64,000 bases of DNA from an uncultured Bacteroidales bacterium (GTDB lineage Bacteria; Bacteroidota; Bacteroidia; Bacteroidales; Paludibacteraceae): assembly GCA_902765485.1 (NCBI GenBank), contig CACWZZ010000005.1, positions 62,001 to 126,000 of the forward strand, given 5' to 3'. Under the pieces are notes generated by a model that worked only from the letters and a program-made list of their open reading frames with translations, was not told the origin of the DNA and made no database searches. Positions 9,591 through 17,416 of this stretch are shown here, piece after piece. A program made the position numbers and the translations under genes. Numbering within the stretch: the stretch's first letter is position 1; the number at the start of each line of letters is the position of its first letter.

Positions 9591-10178
9591 ATGAGGAAGT
9601 ATCTTGTAATATTACTTGCCTTTTTTCCCCCCTTCATGGGGGGAGTGAGGGGGGCCAACGACTCCATCTACATGGGCACGATCGTGAAACTCGACATCGC
9701 TTCGCCGATTGTTATACCTGCCATAACGGGATGGGGCGTACAGAACTACGAGATTGCTGCGAACGTACGCTTGGCAAAACGCTTCTACCCCACCCTCGAA
9801 GTAGGCTACGCCGGCGGGACGATCGCAAAAGATACAGTAATTAGCTATAACGCACACGGAGGGTTCTTCCGCATCGGAGCGGACATCAATCCGCTAAAAA
9901 AACACCCAGAGAGCCCGCACGCACTGTTAATAGGTCTGCGCCTGGGCACAGCCGTGCAGAGCAAAGGGTACACCGACTGCTGGGGAGAAATCGTGGCGGG
10001 ATGCCAAGTGGAGATAGCCAAAGTGGGGAATACCGCTTTTTACATGGGATGGATGGGACGATTCAAAGTGCTCTTCACCCGACAGCAACGCTATTTCCCG
10101 CCGGAATACATACCCGGCTTCGGCTATCGCAATAACCTCGGTTGGGGCGTGAGTTATCATTTAGGATGGAAATTTTAA
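9591..10178 (+). CDS. DUF6048-like predicted outer-membrane beta-barrel protein
   Basis: The 195-residue protein has a signal peptide followed by alternating polar/aromatic strands ending in an aromatic residue (YHLGWKF), typical of small outer-membrane barrels. The motifs LKKRFYPTLEVGYAGG-like (here AKRFYPTLEVGYAGG), GGFFRIGADINPLKK and PGFG match my memory of the DUF6048 family. The signal peptide is odd: its hydrophobic core reads FFPPFMGGVRG because a C6/G6 palindromic repeat (9627-9654) lies inside it. It is co-transcribed with the upstream small membrane protein. The function is unknown. Confidence 0.75.
   Translation: MRKYLVILLAFFPPFMGGVRGANDSIYMGTIVKLDIASPIVIPAITGWGVQNYEIAANVRLAKRFYPTLEVGYAGGTIAKDTVISYNAHGGFFRIGADINPLKKHPESPHALLIGLRLGTAVQSKGYTDCWGEIVAGCQVEIAKVGNTAFYMGWMGRFKVLFTRQQRYFPPEYIPGFGYRNNLGWGVSYHLGWKF
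9627..9654 (+). repeat. GC-rich palindromic repeat inside a signal peptide
   Basis: Six Cs, TTCA, six Gs, AGTGA and six Gs form a strong hairpin. It resembles the C-rich/G-rich palindromes at 37572, 49240, 52531 and 54634 and is translated in frame here. Confidence 0.6.
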
Positions 10179-10191
10179 AACACTTAATATT

Positions 10192-12201
10192 ATGAACAAA
10201 ACACAACTTTTGAATCGTGCAGCGGATAACATTCGTATCTTGGCTGCAGCAGCAGTAGAAAAAGCTAAGAGTGGTCACCCGGGCGGTGCTATGGGTGGCG
10301 CAGACTTCATCAATGTGCTCTTCAGCGAGTTCCTCGAATACGATCCGCAGAACCCCGGATGGGAGGCGCGCGACCGTTTCTTCCTTGATCCCGGACACAT
10401 GGCGCCGATGCTCTATGCGCAACTCTGTCTGGCGGGTAAATTCACCCTCGAAGACCTCAAGAACCTGCGTCAATGGGGTTCGGTCACTCCCGGACACCCG
10501 GAGCGAGAGATCGACCGAATGATTGAGAACACATCCGGTCCGCTTGGGCAGGGACACACTTTCGCTGTCGGTGCAGCCATCGCCGCCAAGTGGTTCAACA
10601 CCCGTTATGGCGAGATCCATAACCCGACCATCTATGCCTTCATCTCCGATGGCGGTGTACAGGAAGAGATTTCCCAAGGCGCAGGTCGTCTGGCGGGACA
10701 CCTCGGGCTCGACAATCTGATCATGTTCTACGACTCCAATACGATCCAGCTCTCCACCGGTTGCGGCGAAGTGACATCCGAAGATGTTGCCGCCAAATAT
10801 CAAGCTTGGGGATGGTACGTACAGGAGATCCCTGGTAACGATCCTGATGCCATCCGCGAAGCACTCATCAAAGCCAAAGCGGAGAAAAAACGTCCGTCGC
10901 TTATCATCGGTCATACGACTATGGGTAAGGGCTGCGTAACGGCGGAAGGCGAGAACTGGGAAGGCAAATGCTCGACCCACGGCGCACCGCTCTCCAAAGC
11001 CGGTGCTTCATTCGAAAAGACCATCGAGCACCTCGGTGGTAATCCCGAAGACCCGTTCCAGATCTTCCCGGAAGTACAGAAACTCTACGACGAGCGCGCA
11101 GAAGAATTGTGCGAACTCGCCAATAAGAAATACGCTGCATACTACGACTGGAAACAGGCTAATCCGCTCGCAGCAAACGAATACGAGACCTTCATGTCCG
11201 GCGAAACGCCGTGCATCGACTGGAGTATGATCCAACAGAAAGCCGGAGCTGCAACCCGCAACGCCAGCGCTGTTGTTCTCTCTTATCTGGCAGAGAACGT
11301 GGGCAATATGATCGTCTCTTCTGCCGACCTCTCCAACTCCGACAAGACAGACGGTTTCCTCAAGAAGACCCACGCTTTCAAGAAAGGCGATTTCAGCGGT
11401 CAGTTCCTGCAAGCCGGTGTGTCTGAACTCACTATGGCGTGCGTCATGATCGGCATGGCGCTCCACGGCGGAATCATCCCTGCCTGCGGTACGTTCTTCG
11501 TCTTCAGCGACTACATGAAACCCGCAGTCCGTATGGCTGCCCTCATGGAACTTCCTGTGAAATTCATCTGGTCTCATGACGCTTTCCGTGTCGGCGAAGA
11601 TGGTCCGACCCACGAACCCGTAGAGCAAGAGGCACAGATCCGTCTCATGGAGAAGCTGCACAACCACTCCGGCAAACCGTCCATGCTTGTTCTTCGTCCT
11701 GCTGATGCCGAGGAGACCACCCTCGCTTGGCGCGTTGCCATCGAGAACACAGAGACGCCGTCTGCCCTCATTCTCAGCCGTCAGGACATAGCTCCGGTTC
11801 CCAATGTGAACCTCGCAGGCTTCCGCAAAGGTGCATACATCGTTTCCAAAGACGAAAATCCCCAAGTAGTCCTCTTGGCTTCCGGTTCTGAGGTTTCAAC
11901 CCTCCTTGCCGGCGCAGAACTCCTCCGCGCAGAAGGCATCCGCTTGCAAATCGTCAGCGTACCTTCCGAAGGGCTCTTCCGCCAGCAACCGCAAGAGTAC
12001 CAAGACTCCGTCCTCCCGAAGGGAATCAAGCGTTTCGGCATGACCGCAGGTCTGCCTTGCACCCTCGAAGGTCTCGTCGGTGAGAACGGCGCCATCTGGG
12101 GTCTCAACTCCTTCGGCTTCTCCGCTCCGTACAAAGTCCTTGACGAGAAACTCGGCTTCACCGCCCAGAACGTCTATGAGCAAGTCAAGAAGCTTCTGTA
12201 A
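10192..12201 (+). CDS. tkt: Transketolase
   Basis: This thiamine-diphosphate enzyme moves two-carbon units between sugar phosphates in the non-oxidative pentose phosphate pathway. At 669 residues it is full length. Visible motifs are KSGHPGGAMGGADF at the N terminus, the substrate-loop histidines in PGHPEREI and LGQGHTFAVG, and a ThDP/Mg region that reads AFISDGGVQEEISQ instead of the more common GDGDLMEG. The pyrimidine domain carries DGPTHEPVEQ. Thirteen bases separate it from the upstream gene, but no promoter box is obvious between them, so read-through is possible. A strong terminator follows. Confidence 0.95.
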   Translation: MNKTQLLNRAADNIRILAAAAVEKAKSGHPGGAMGGADFINVLFSEFLEYDPQNPGWEARDRFFLDPGHMAPMLYAQLCLAGKFTLEDLKNLRQWGSVTPGHPEREIDRMIENTSGPLGQGHTFAVGAAIAAKWFNTRYGEIHNPTIYAFISDGGVQEEISQGAGRLAGHLGLDNLIMFYDSNTIQLSTGCGEVTSEDVAAKYQAWGWYVQEIPGNDPDAIREALIKAKAEKKRPSLIIGHTTMGKGCVTAEGENWEGKCSTHGAPLSKAGASFEKTIEHLGGNPEDPFQIFPEVQKLYDERAEELCELANKKYAAYYDWKQANPLAANEYETFMSGETPCIDWSMIQQKAGAATRNASAVVLSYLAENVGNMIVSSADLSNSDKTDGFLKKTHAFKKGDFSGQFLQAGVSELTMACVMIGMALHGGIIPACGTFFVFSDYMKPAVRMAALMELPVKFIWSHDAFRVGEDGPTHEPVEQEAQIRLMEKLHNHSGKPSMLVLRPADAEETTLAWRVAIENTETPSALILSRQDIAPVPNVNLAGFRKGAYIVSKDENPQVVLLASGSEVSTLLAGAELLRAEGIRLQIVSVPSEGLFRQQPQEYQDSVLPKGIKRFGMTAGLPCTLEGLVGENGAIWGLNSFGFSAPYKVLDEKLGFTAQNVYEQVKKLL

Positions 12202-12253
12202 CCAGAAATGAGATGGTGATAATTTGTCACCAACAGAAATAGCATAGATTTGC

Positions 12254-12296
12254 TATATAAACAAAAACAGGGCTTCGGCTCTGTTTTTGTTTATAT
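12254..12296 (+). terminator. Long hairpin terminator after tkt
   Basis: Arms of about 19 bases (TATATAAACAAAAACAG and its complement) close on a GC-TTCG-GC tetraloop. Both flanks are A/T-rich, so it can work in either direction. Confidence 0.9.
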
Positions 12297-12317
12297 AGGT
12301 GACCATATGCGTCCGCT

Positions 12318-12364
12318 TTGACCGACCGATGACCGAGACACAACCGAGAGATGACCGAGACACA
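12318..12364 (+). repeat. Degenerate GACCGA repeat array
   Basis: Repeated units around TGACCGACCGATGACCGAG and ACAACCGAGAGATGACCGAG occur here. The same units reappear at the end of ispG (26829-26885). The rest of the spacer 12297-12466 holds only a promoter. Confidence 0.7.
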
Positions 12365-12410
12365 AAATACCAAAAATCGCACACGCGAAAACGATTTTCA
12401 CCCCAACTTC

Positions 12411-12441
12411 TTGCATATGTCAAAAAAAAGCAGTAACTTTG
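12411..12441 (+). promoter_or_regulatory. Promoter of the DUF3791/DUF3990 operon
   Basis: TTG at 12411-12413, the spacer with TCAAAAAAAAGCAG, and the -7 box TAACTTTG at 12434-12441 are nearly identical to other promoters in this window. Confidence 0.8.
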
Positions 12442-12466
12442 CAGCCGAAAGTTGCAAAGAATTGAT

Positions 12467-12682
12467 ATGAGCAAGTACGAAATTCCATTTCTGACAAGTG
12501 CGATACAGGCATTTGCACGCAGGTTTGCCATGACACGGCAAGCGGCTTTCCGCTATTTGCAACAATACAAAGCACTTGCTTTTTTAATGGAGTTCTACGA
12601 TGTAGAGCACCTGCAGTCAATGGATGATACTATTGATGATATGATACTCGTTTGTCGTCAAAACGGAGGAACACTGGTATGA
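12467..12682 (+). CDS. DUF3791-like small protein, putative antitoxin
   Basis: The 71-residue helical protein contains AFRYLQQYKALAFLMEFYDVEHL, the aromatic YD-x-x-H pattern of the DUF3791 family. ATG 12467 is chosen because it follows the promoter directly. The stop overlaps the next start (ATGA), so translation is coupled. DUF3791 genes commonly sit upstream of DUF3990 genes in Bacteroidota and Firmicutes. An antitoxin role is inferred from that arrangement, not from a motif. Confidence 0.7.
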   Translation: MSKYEIPFLTSAIQAFARRFAMTRQAAFRYLQQYKALAFLMEFYDVEHLQSMDDTIDDMILVCRQNGGTLV

Positions 12683-13167
12683 TACTATTCCATGGCACAA
12701 ATACGGATATTGAGACGATAGAACTTTCACGCAGTCTCAACCATAAGGATTTCGGAAAAGGTTTCTATCTCACGGATTCGCGTGAGACGGCTATCCGTAT
12801 GGCAACAAAAAAAGCGCGTCTTTTCGGAGGCAAGGCGACATTAATCATATATGAGTTTGATGAAGCGGCTTTGCATTCGGATTTGAAAGTCAAAGTCTTT
12901 CCCGAGAAGGCTACAGTAGAATGGTTCTTGTTCGTGGATGCGAACCGTGACCGCGAAACCCCGCAACCGATACACGGCTACGATATTGTCATAGGACCGA
13001 TAGCGGATGACGGAGTTGTGTTGCAGATTACGAACTATCGTGAACATATCTACACGCCGGAACAAGCTGCTGCGGCACTTCAAGACAAATATCTGGACCA
13101 GCAGTATTATTTTGGCACAGAGAAAGCATTGCGTTATATAAGGAAAACAAAGGTAGAAATCCTATGA
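12679..13167 (+). CDS. DUF3990 family protein, ADP-ribosyltransferase-like putative toxin
   Basis: The 162-residue protein begins MILFHGTNTDIETIEL and contains KDFGKGFYLTDSRETAIRMA, the hallmark of DUF3990. The order His-Gly-Thr (5-7), Gly-x-Gly-Phe-Tyr (26-30) and a later acidic residue (Glu81 in VEWFLFV or Glu122 in NYREHIY) resembles the H-Y-E arrangement of ADP-ribosyltransferases such as PARP-like enzymes. The fold and catalysis are inferences. ATG 12679 overlaps the upstream stop by four bases, and the downstream gene overlaps this stop the same way. The three-gene layout fits a toxin flanked by small partner proteins. The mature role could also be modification of a host or phage target. 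Confidence 0.75.
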   Translation: MILFHGTNTDIETIELSRSLNHKDFGKGFYLTDSRETAIRMATKKARLFGGKATLIIYEFDEAALHSDLKVKVFPEKATVEWFLFVDANRDRETPQPIHGYDIVIGPIADDGVVLQITNYREHIYTPEQAAAALQDKYLDQQYYFGTEKALRYIRKTKVEIL

Positions 13168-13385
13168 CCCAACCAAGCCATCAACAAATAGCGACCTATC
13201 TGACGGACTACGCGATAAGCGAGTTGGTTCGGTATGTGATAGAAGATACCGGCTGTACTTTGGAGCAGGCGATGGAGATGGTTTATAATTCTTCACTTAT
13301 GCCAGCCCTGCAGGACGAAGAAAACGAACTCTATATCCAAAGCCCTGCATATCTGTATGAGATGATGAATGCAGCAACAACATAA
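13164..13385 (+). CDS. Small helical protein in the DUF3990 operon
   Basis: The 73-residue protein overlaps the DUF3990 stop codon by four bases (ATGA). It contains TLEQAMEMVYNSSLMPALQD and ELYIQSPAYLYEMM. Small proteins with this VYNS...LY.QS.aYlYe pattern are, to my recollection, found beside DUF3990 genes. It may be a second antitoxin or a chaperone-like partner. No DNA-binding motif is evident. Confidence 0.65.
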   Translation: MTQPSHQQIATYLTDYAISELVRYVIEDTGCTLEQAMEMVYNSSLMPALQDEENELYIQSPAYLYEMMNAATT

Positions 13386-13404
13386 AATAAATGAAATAAG
13401 AAAG

Positions 13405-13692
13405 ATGTCATTAGCAAATCAAAATAAGATACAGCAGTACAATGCAATGATTGCATATCATTCGCAACCCATCTTTGCAAAGTTAGGATTTCCTTTTAAT
13501 TTCAATCCCAATGTTCCTGTTACAAAAGAAGATACGGAACATATGATTGAGATACTTAAATCCTTATATAAAAGAAATATCGAAAACAATCCCTTTTTAA
13601 CAGAACAGGAGAAAGAATACCAACAACATCAGATTGATGTTCAATTAGAAGGACTAAAACAATTAAGTGGGATTACGAGCGAGCAGTATTAG
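13405..13692 (+). CDS. Hypothetical protein, 95 residues
   Basis: The start ATG 13405 is preceded by AAGAAAG, whereas an earlier in-frame ATG (13369) lies inside the previous gene. The protein is hydrophilic and probably helical, with IQQYNAMIAYHSQPIFAKLG and a Glu/Gln-rich C-terminal half (EQEKEYQQHQIDVQLEGLKQL). I do not recognise it. It follows the DUF3990 trio closely and the DNA is AT-rich, so it is probably part of the same accessory unit. Confidence 0.5.
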   Translation: MSLANQNKIQQYNAMIAYHSQPIFAKLGFPFNFNPNVPVTKEDTEHMIEILKSLYKRNIENNPFLTEQEKEYQQHQIDVQLEGLKQLSGITSEQY

Positions 13693-13748
13693 GCAATACG
13701 CCAACTAATGGCAAAATAAAATACACGTCCCTCTCCGAGACGTAAAAT

Positions 13749-13892
13749 ATGGAGAAAGACAAGCGCAAAGCGTTGCGCAGACATATTGATATTCACGCAG
13801 TAGAGAAATCGCCAAATTCAACGCAGTTTGAATATAAGAAACACAGAGAAACCACTATTTTTCATAAACGGAGTAGGCCGAAAATCCGATAA
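13749..13892 (+). CDS. Possible 47-residue basic peptide
   Basis: A short reading frame encodes MEKDKRKALRRHIDIHAVEK and an Arg/Lys-rich tail. It has no recognisable family and may be chance or a gene remnant. It lies in the 228-base gap between two accessory genes. Confidence 0.2.
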   Translation: MEKDKRKALRRHIDIHAVEKSPNSTQFEYKKHRETTIFHKRSRPKIR

Positions 13893-13920
13893 AGAGTAGG
13901 CATGATAAATAATAAAACAC

Positions 13921-14694
13921 ATGCCAACTTTTTCTGTTAGAAATGATTTAAGAACAGCAAATATCCCAATAACAATAAGGAATGATGCTGAATATGGTTT
14001 TAGGATATGGCTCATATGCCTAGCTAAACGTGTGGGTTTAAATGTGAGAACCATACTAAATATTATATGTCAATGCACATACCAAGGCGAAGATGGAAAT
14101 TGGGGAGATGAATATATAGAAAATGAAGCAAAAGAAAAATTGGGGAATACAGCTTGGTATTATGTTTATGATGTTGTGGAATCTTTATACAATTACATAG
14201 TGGATGCAAGCAAGAAACAAGAATATGAGTCAGAGATAAATGCATATTTTCAAACAAATGGCTATGGTTGGAAATTTGAGAATGGTAAAGTTCTTTTTCG
14301 TGGTGATGAAATAGAAGAACGGACATTTGTTAATGCTGTACAATCATTATCTACTATCCAAACTGCCCAAAGTGAGTTAAGACTTGCACTTGACGATATC
14401 TCTAGACGTCCAAATGCAGATTCGACTGGAACAGTTCAACATGCGCTGGCTTCATTTGAATGTTTCTGTCGGCAGAAATTTGGGGCAACTACATCTACTT
14501 TAGGAGATATTATCCAACGCAACCGCTCTTCTTTTACGCCTCCTCTTGATCAAGCTATATATAAACTTTGGGGATTTGCTTCTAATCATGGGCGACATAT
14601 ACAGAATGGTGGAGAAGCAACATTTGAAGAAGCAGAATTTGTTCTAAATATCTGTGCTTCTTTAATCGTATATTTATCTAAGACTTTACCTTGA
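13921..14694 (+). CDS. Possible abortive-infection (AbiJ/Abi_C-like) protein
   Basis: I see two parts in this 257-residue protein. The N-terminal half (FSVRND..., then a run of helices to about residue 130) resembles the small domains that precede effector domains in AbiJ-type proteins. The C-terminal part has HALASFECFCRQKFG, TLGDIIQRN, PPLDQAIYKLWGFASNHGRH and EEAEFVLNICASLIVYL. That is the pattern of the Abi_C-type helical domain, with a conserved Arg-His in NHGRHIQNG as in HEPN-like folds. Such proteins kill or arrest phage-infected cells. The similarity is from memory only. It lies in the AT-rich island beside the DUF3990 operon. Confidence 0.5.
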   Translation: MPTFSVRNDLRTANIPITIRNDAEYGFRIWLICLAKRVGLNVRTILNIICQCTYQGEDGNWGDEYIENEAKEKLGNTAWYYVYDVVESLYNYIVDASKKQEYESEINAYFQTNGYGWKFENGKVLFRGDEIEERTFVNAVQSLSTIQTAQSELRLALDDISRRPNADSTGTVQHALASFECFCRQKFGATTSTLGDIIQRNRSSFTPPLDQAIYKLWGFASNHGRHIQNGGEATFEEAEFVLNICASLIVYLSKTLP

Positions 14695-14746
14695 TAATAG
14701 TGACAAACTATAACGTGAGATGCTTTTAATAATCAATATATGATAT

Positions 14747-15514
14747 ATGGACGGAAAATTAATACATGTAGAAAACATAGTACTACCTAATGGTGGTATT
14801 TATGAAGGTGATGCTTACGAAATGCCCTTTGGCGGCGTTATAACACTATGCGGGAAAGGTGAGGTTGTTAATCCAGACGGTAGCAAGTATAAGGGTGATT
14901 TTAAGGATAACCATCCTTGCGGTTTTGGGATACATACATTTAGGGATGGTGATTATCATGTCGGTTTCTTCGACGATATGCCCAATGGTCCTGGGTATCT
15001 ATGTCTCAACACAGAAAATGGAATGATGATTAGTCAATATCGCGATGGAAAGAAGCATGGATGGTCAATAGGTATACGCCGTGGCATATTTAATTGTTCT
15101 TACTTGCAATATGGAAATGTAGTAAAAGATTACACAAGTGAATTTGGATGGATGTACGACTACCTACAGAATAATATATTTATAGCATACAAAGGCAATA
15201 TGGTGCAAACAAAAGCAGATATTGGTTTTATTAGATATGGGGCACCAAATAGAACTGCGAACGCAGATGGGTATAAATATAGCAAACATGCTATAGGTTA
15301 TGCTTTTCTACTGGATGGTACAATGCTTGTAGGGTTATTCCCTGACGTTAAAAATCTGAATGGATGGGGAGCGAAATGTTTACCTGACGGGACTTTTCAA
15401 TCGGGTCATTGGGTTAATAACCAACTCGAAAAGTCTCTTGATCCTGGTTATTTGGAGTTTGCTATTGAAGCGGAGAATCGCTATGCGTCTGTAAATAATA
15501 GGATTCAAGAATGA
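14747..15514 (+). CDS. MORN-repeat protein
   Basis: The 255-residue protein has several MORN-type units: GGIYEGDAYEMPFGG, GSKYKGDFKDNHPCGFG, GDYHVGFFDDMPNGPG, and later GTMLVGLFPDVKNLNGWG and GTFQSGHWVNNQ. MORN repeats form beta-hairpin sheets that bind lipids or proteins. There is no signal peptide and no catalytic motif. It lies between the Abi-like gene and a YbjN-like gene in AT-rich DNA, and a second, more divergent MORN protein follows at 16226. The biological role is unknown. Confidence 0.75.
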   Translation: MDGKLIHVENIVLPNGGIYEGDAYEMPFGGVITLCGKGEVVNPDGSKYKGDFKDNHPCGFGIHTFRDGDYHVGFFDDMPNGPGYLCLNTENGMMISQYRDGKKHGWSIGIRRGIFNCSYLQYGNVVKDYTSEFGWMYDYLQNNIFIAYKGNMVQTKADIGFIRYGAPNRTANADGYKYSKHAIGYAFLLDGTMLVGLFPDVKNLNGWGAKCLPDGTFQSGHWVNNQLEKSLDPGYLEFAIEAENRYASVNNRIQE

Positions 15515-15613
15515 AGTAAGATGAAATGTGAATTACCACTCATTCAAGACATCGATGGGGAGTTAAATTCCCAGTCGCGCCTTCTGCAAAATTGACGATT
15601 GAGCTTATAAATC

Positions 15614-16186
15614 ATGAGTAGCGTAGATCTAAATAATCAATTATACCAAAGCCTTTGCGATTCAGTGCGCAAGTGGTTTGAGAAAGATAGAGGATACGAA
15701 ACAACATTCTCTGTAACCCATAGTGACGGATATCGGACGTATGTATATCCGAAAGTAGTTATTGGAGACGTAGAAAGGGATGCTGAATTGGAAGTAGGCG
15801 TCATATTGTGGGAGTCGGACATGCAGCCCTATTGCTGGATATGCTGTAATCTAACATTTAACGACGAGATAAAAGTTACAGAAGAAGATATAGAATTGGA
15901 AGTGCTAAGACTCATCAATAGTTACAACTTAGAGAATCCGGCTCGCTGTATATTCTATGATAAGAACAAGGATAAGATAATTATTCATCAAGAATGGAAT
16001 ATCGATCGGGGAGCCGAGATTACAGACAAAGAGATAGGGCAGATGTTAGATAGTTTCATGCTGAATAGCGAAATAGAGGATCTTTGCGCTGTGATTGAAT
16101 CTGGAGGATGGCGTTTCCCGGAACTATACATCGATAATAGTCCAGTGATGAGCATTCGAAATGAAAAGGCTGATTGCCATTTATGA
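15614..16186 (+). CDS. YbjN-like protein
   Basis: The 190-residue protein has an alpha/beta pattern: a strand-rich first half (TTFSVTHSDGYRTYVYPK), then LRLINSYNLENPARCIFYDK, a strand pair and a long helix (EIGQMLDSFMLNSEIEDLCAVIE). This order matches the YbjN / type-III-chaperone-like fold, in which a loop of the form N-x-x-N precedes two strands. Such proteins are thought to act as chaperones or stress factors. It sits between two MORN-repeat genes. The family call is tentative. Confidence 0.5.
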   Translation: MSSVDLNNQLYQSLCDSVRKWFEKDRGYETTFSVTHSDGYRTYVYPKVVIGDVERDAELEVGVILWESDMQPYCWICCNLTFNDEIKVTEEDIELEVLRLINSYNLENPARCIFYDKNKDKIIIHQEWNIDRGAEITDKEIGQMLDSFMLNSEIEDLCAVIESGGWRFPELYIDNSPVMSIRNEKADCHL

Positions 16187-16225
16187 AGCATATATGATTA
16201 AAAACTTGTAAAAATTGAACTGTTT

Positions 16226-16777
16226 ATGTGTTGGTTATGGAGTAAAAAGAAAGAACTTACAGTTTCTGAAATTCTGCACTCATGCACTAGTGTAGGAGGA
16301 GTAAATGACAATGTTAATGATATTGATTGCATTGGAATGATGAAAGGGAATAAACTGCATGGATATGGTGTGCGAATTTTTCACAATATAGAAGGCTTGG
16401 AATTTGGAATTTTTGAAAATGACAAACTAAAAGTGCGGATGTGGGATGTTATTCATGATATTCAAACACAAATAGGTACTGAATCCAAAATGGTTGCTAG
16501 TAGTACGGCTCTCGGCAAAGGAGCATATCTTGGCGAGTACGTATCTATTGCTTCTCACGAAGAAGACCCTTCTTTACGAAAAGACCGTTATGGTATAATG
16601 TTTTTTCCTGAAGGTATGTATGTGGGGAAATTTCCACCAGGGTATTTTATGCAGCATTGTGAAGGTGATTTCTATGATTTGAATGGGCAGAAGCATAGTG
16701 GTATTTATGATTTTAATATTGCGGACACTCATCGTTGGGGAGATGATAAATTAGGAGGATACTTCCCGAGTTTTTAG
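16226..16777 (+). CDS. Divergent MORN-like protein
   Basis: The 183-residue protein has a partial MORN pattern: GMMKGNKLHGYGVRIFHN, GLEFGIFENDKLKVRMWD, GIMFFPEGMYVGKFPPGYF and GQKHSGIYDF. The N terminus (MCWLWSKKKEL) is not a signal peptide. It may be a paralogue of the gene at 14747 that has diverged, or its partner. The lipoprotein gene follows 6 bases after the stop. Confidence 0.5.
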   Translation: MCWLWSKKKELTVSEILHSCTSVGGVNDNVNDIDCIGMMKGNKLHGYGVRIFHNIEGLEFGIFENDKLKVRMWDVIHDIQTQIGTESKMVASSTALGKGAYLGEYVSIASHEEDPSLRKDRYGIMFFPEGMYVGKFPPGYFMQHCEGDFYDLNGQKHSGIYDFNIADTHRWGDDKLGGYFPSF

Positions 16778-16783
16778 AACATC

Positions 16784-17416
16784 ATGAAGAAACTATTATT
16801 TATCTTTTCGCTTGTGCTTACATTTTACGCTTGCGGTAATAAGTCCGATAATAGCGCTCTGACTTCAGATGATTCTTTTGTTTTTCAGGAAGAGTGCGTA
16901 GGCGTAAGCGATTCCCTTTATACATGGAAAGTGCAGAGACTGATAGATTTTACAAGCAATAAACCGAATATTGTTTTATCTTACGCAGTTCCTTGTGATA
17001 CAAATAGGAATGACAGCAAAGTTGTCCACTTTACATTCAGTGAGAATTGCAATCCGGAAAGTGAACCGGTAATGATAGTTGTGCTACCTATAAAAACTGA
17101 AAATCCGCTTATTCTTTTCTCGGAATGGGATGAGGAAGGAAAAGAATATAGTTCAGAATCTTATGTATTGGCCAATAGTAATATCATGGTGTATACTGAT
17201 TCTTGCCAAACGCATATCATATTAACGGGTAAATTCGTGAATGATATGTTGGAATATCAGCAAATGAATGTATGCTACATCCGTGACGATGCTCCAGACT
17301 ACAAAACTATAGAGAACGATATCTATAAGCAATATGTCATTGCAATCCCGGTTGACCTTTACAAGTTCCAAGAACAATACCTTGCCGCTCATAAATGGAT
17401 GGAAGAAAACCAATGA
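16784..17416 (+). CDS. Lipoprotein of unknown function
   Basis: A lipoprotein signal peptide is clear: MKKLLFIFSLVLTFYAC, with Cys17 as the lipidated residue. The mature 190 residues are Ser/Asp-rich near the start and then beta-rich, without a family I recognise. The stop codon overlaps the start of the SanA-like gene (ATGA at 17413), so the two are translationally coupled and probably act in the same envelope process. Confidence 0.7.
   Translation: MKKLLFIFSLVLTFYACGNKSDNSALTSDDSFVFQEECVGVSDSLYTWKVQRLIDFTSNKPNIVLSYAVPCDTNRNDSKVVHFTFSENCNPESEPVMIVVLPIKTENPLILFSEWDEEGKEYSSESYVLANSNIMVYTDSCQTHIILTGKFVNDMLEYQQMNVCYIRDDAPDYKTIENDIYKQYVIAIPVDLYKFQEQYLAAHKWMEENQ

Noticed and set aside
13369..13404. 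Earlier ATG for the 95-residue hypothetical protein
   Set aside because: It overlaps the end of the preceding coupled gene, and the later ATG at 13405 has a purine-rich sequence upstream.
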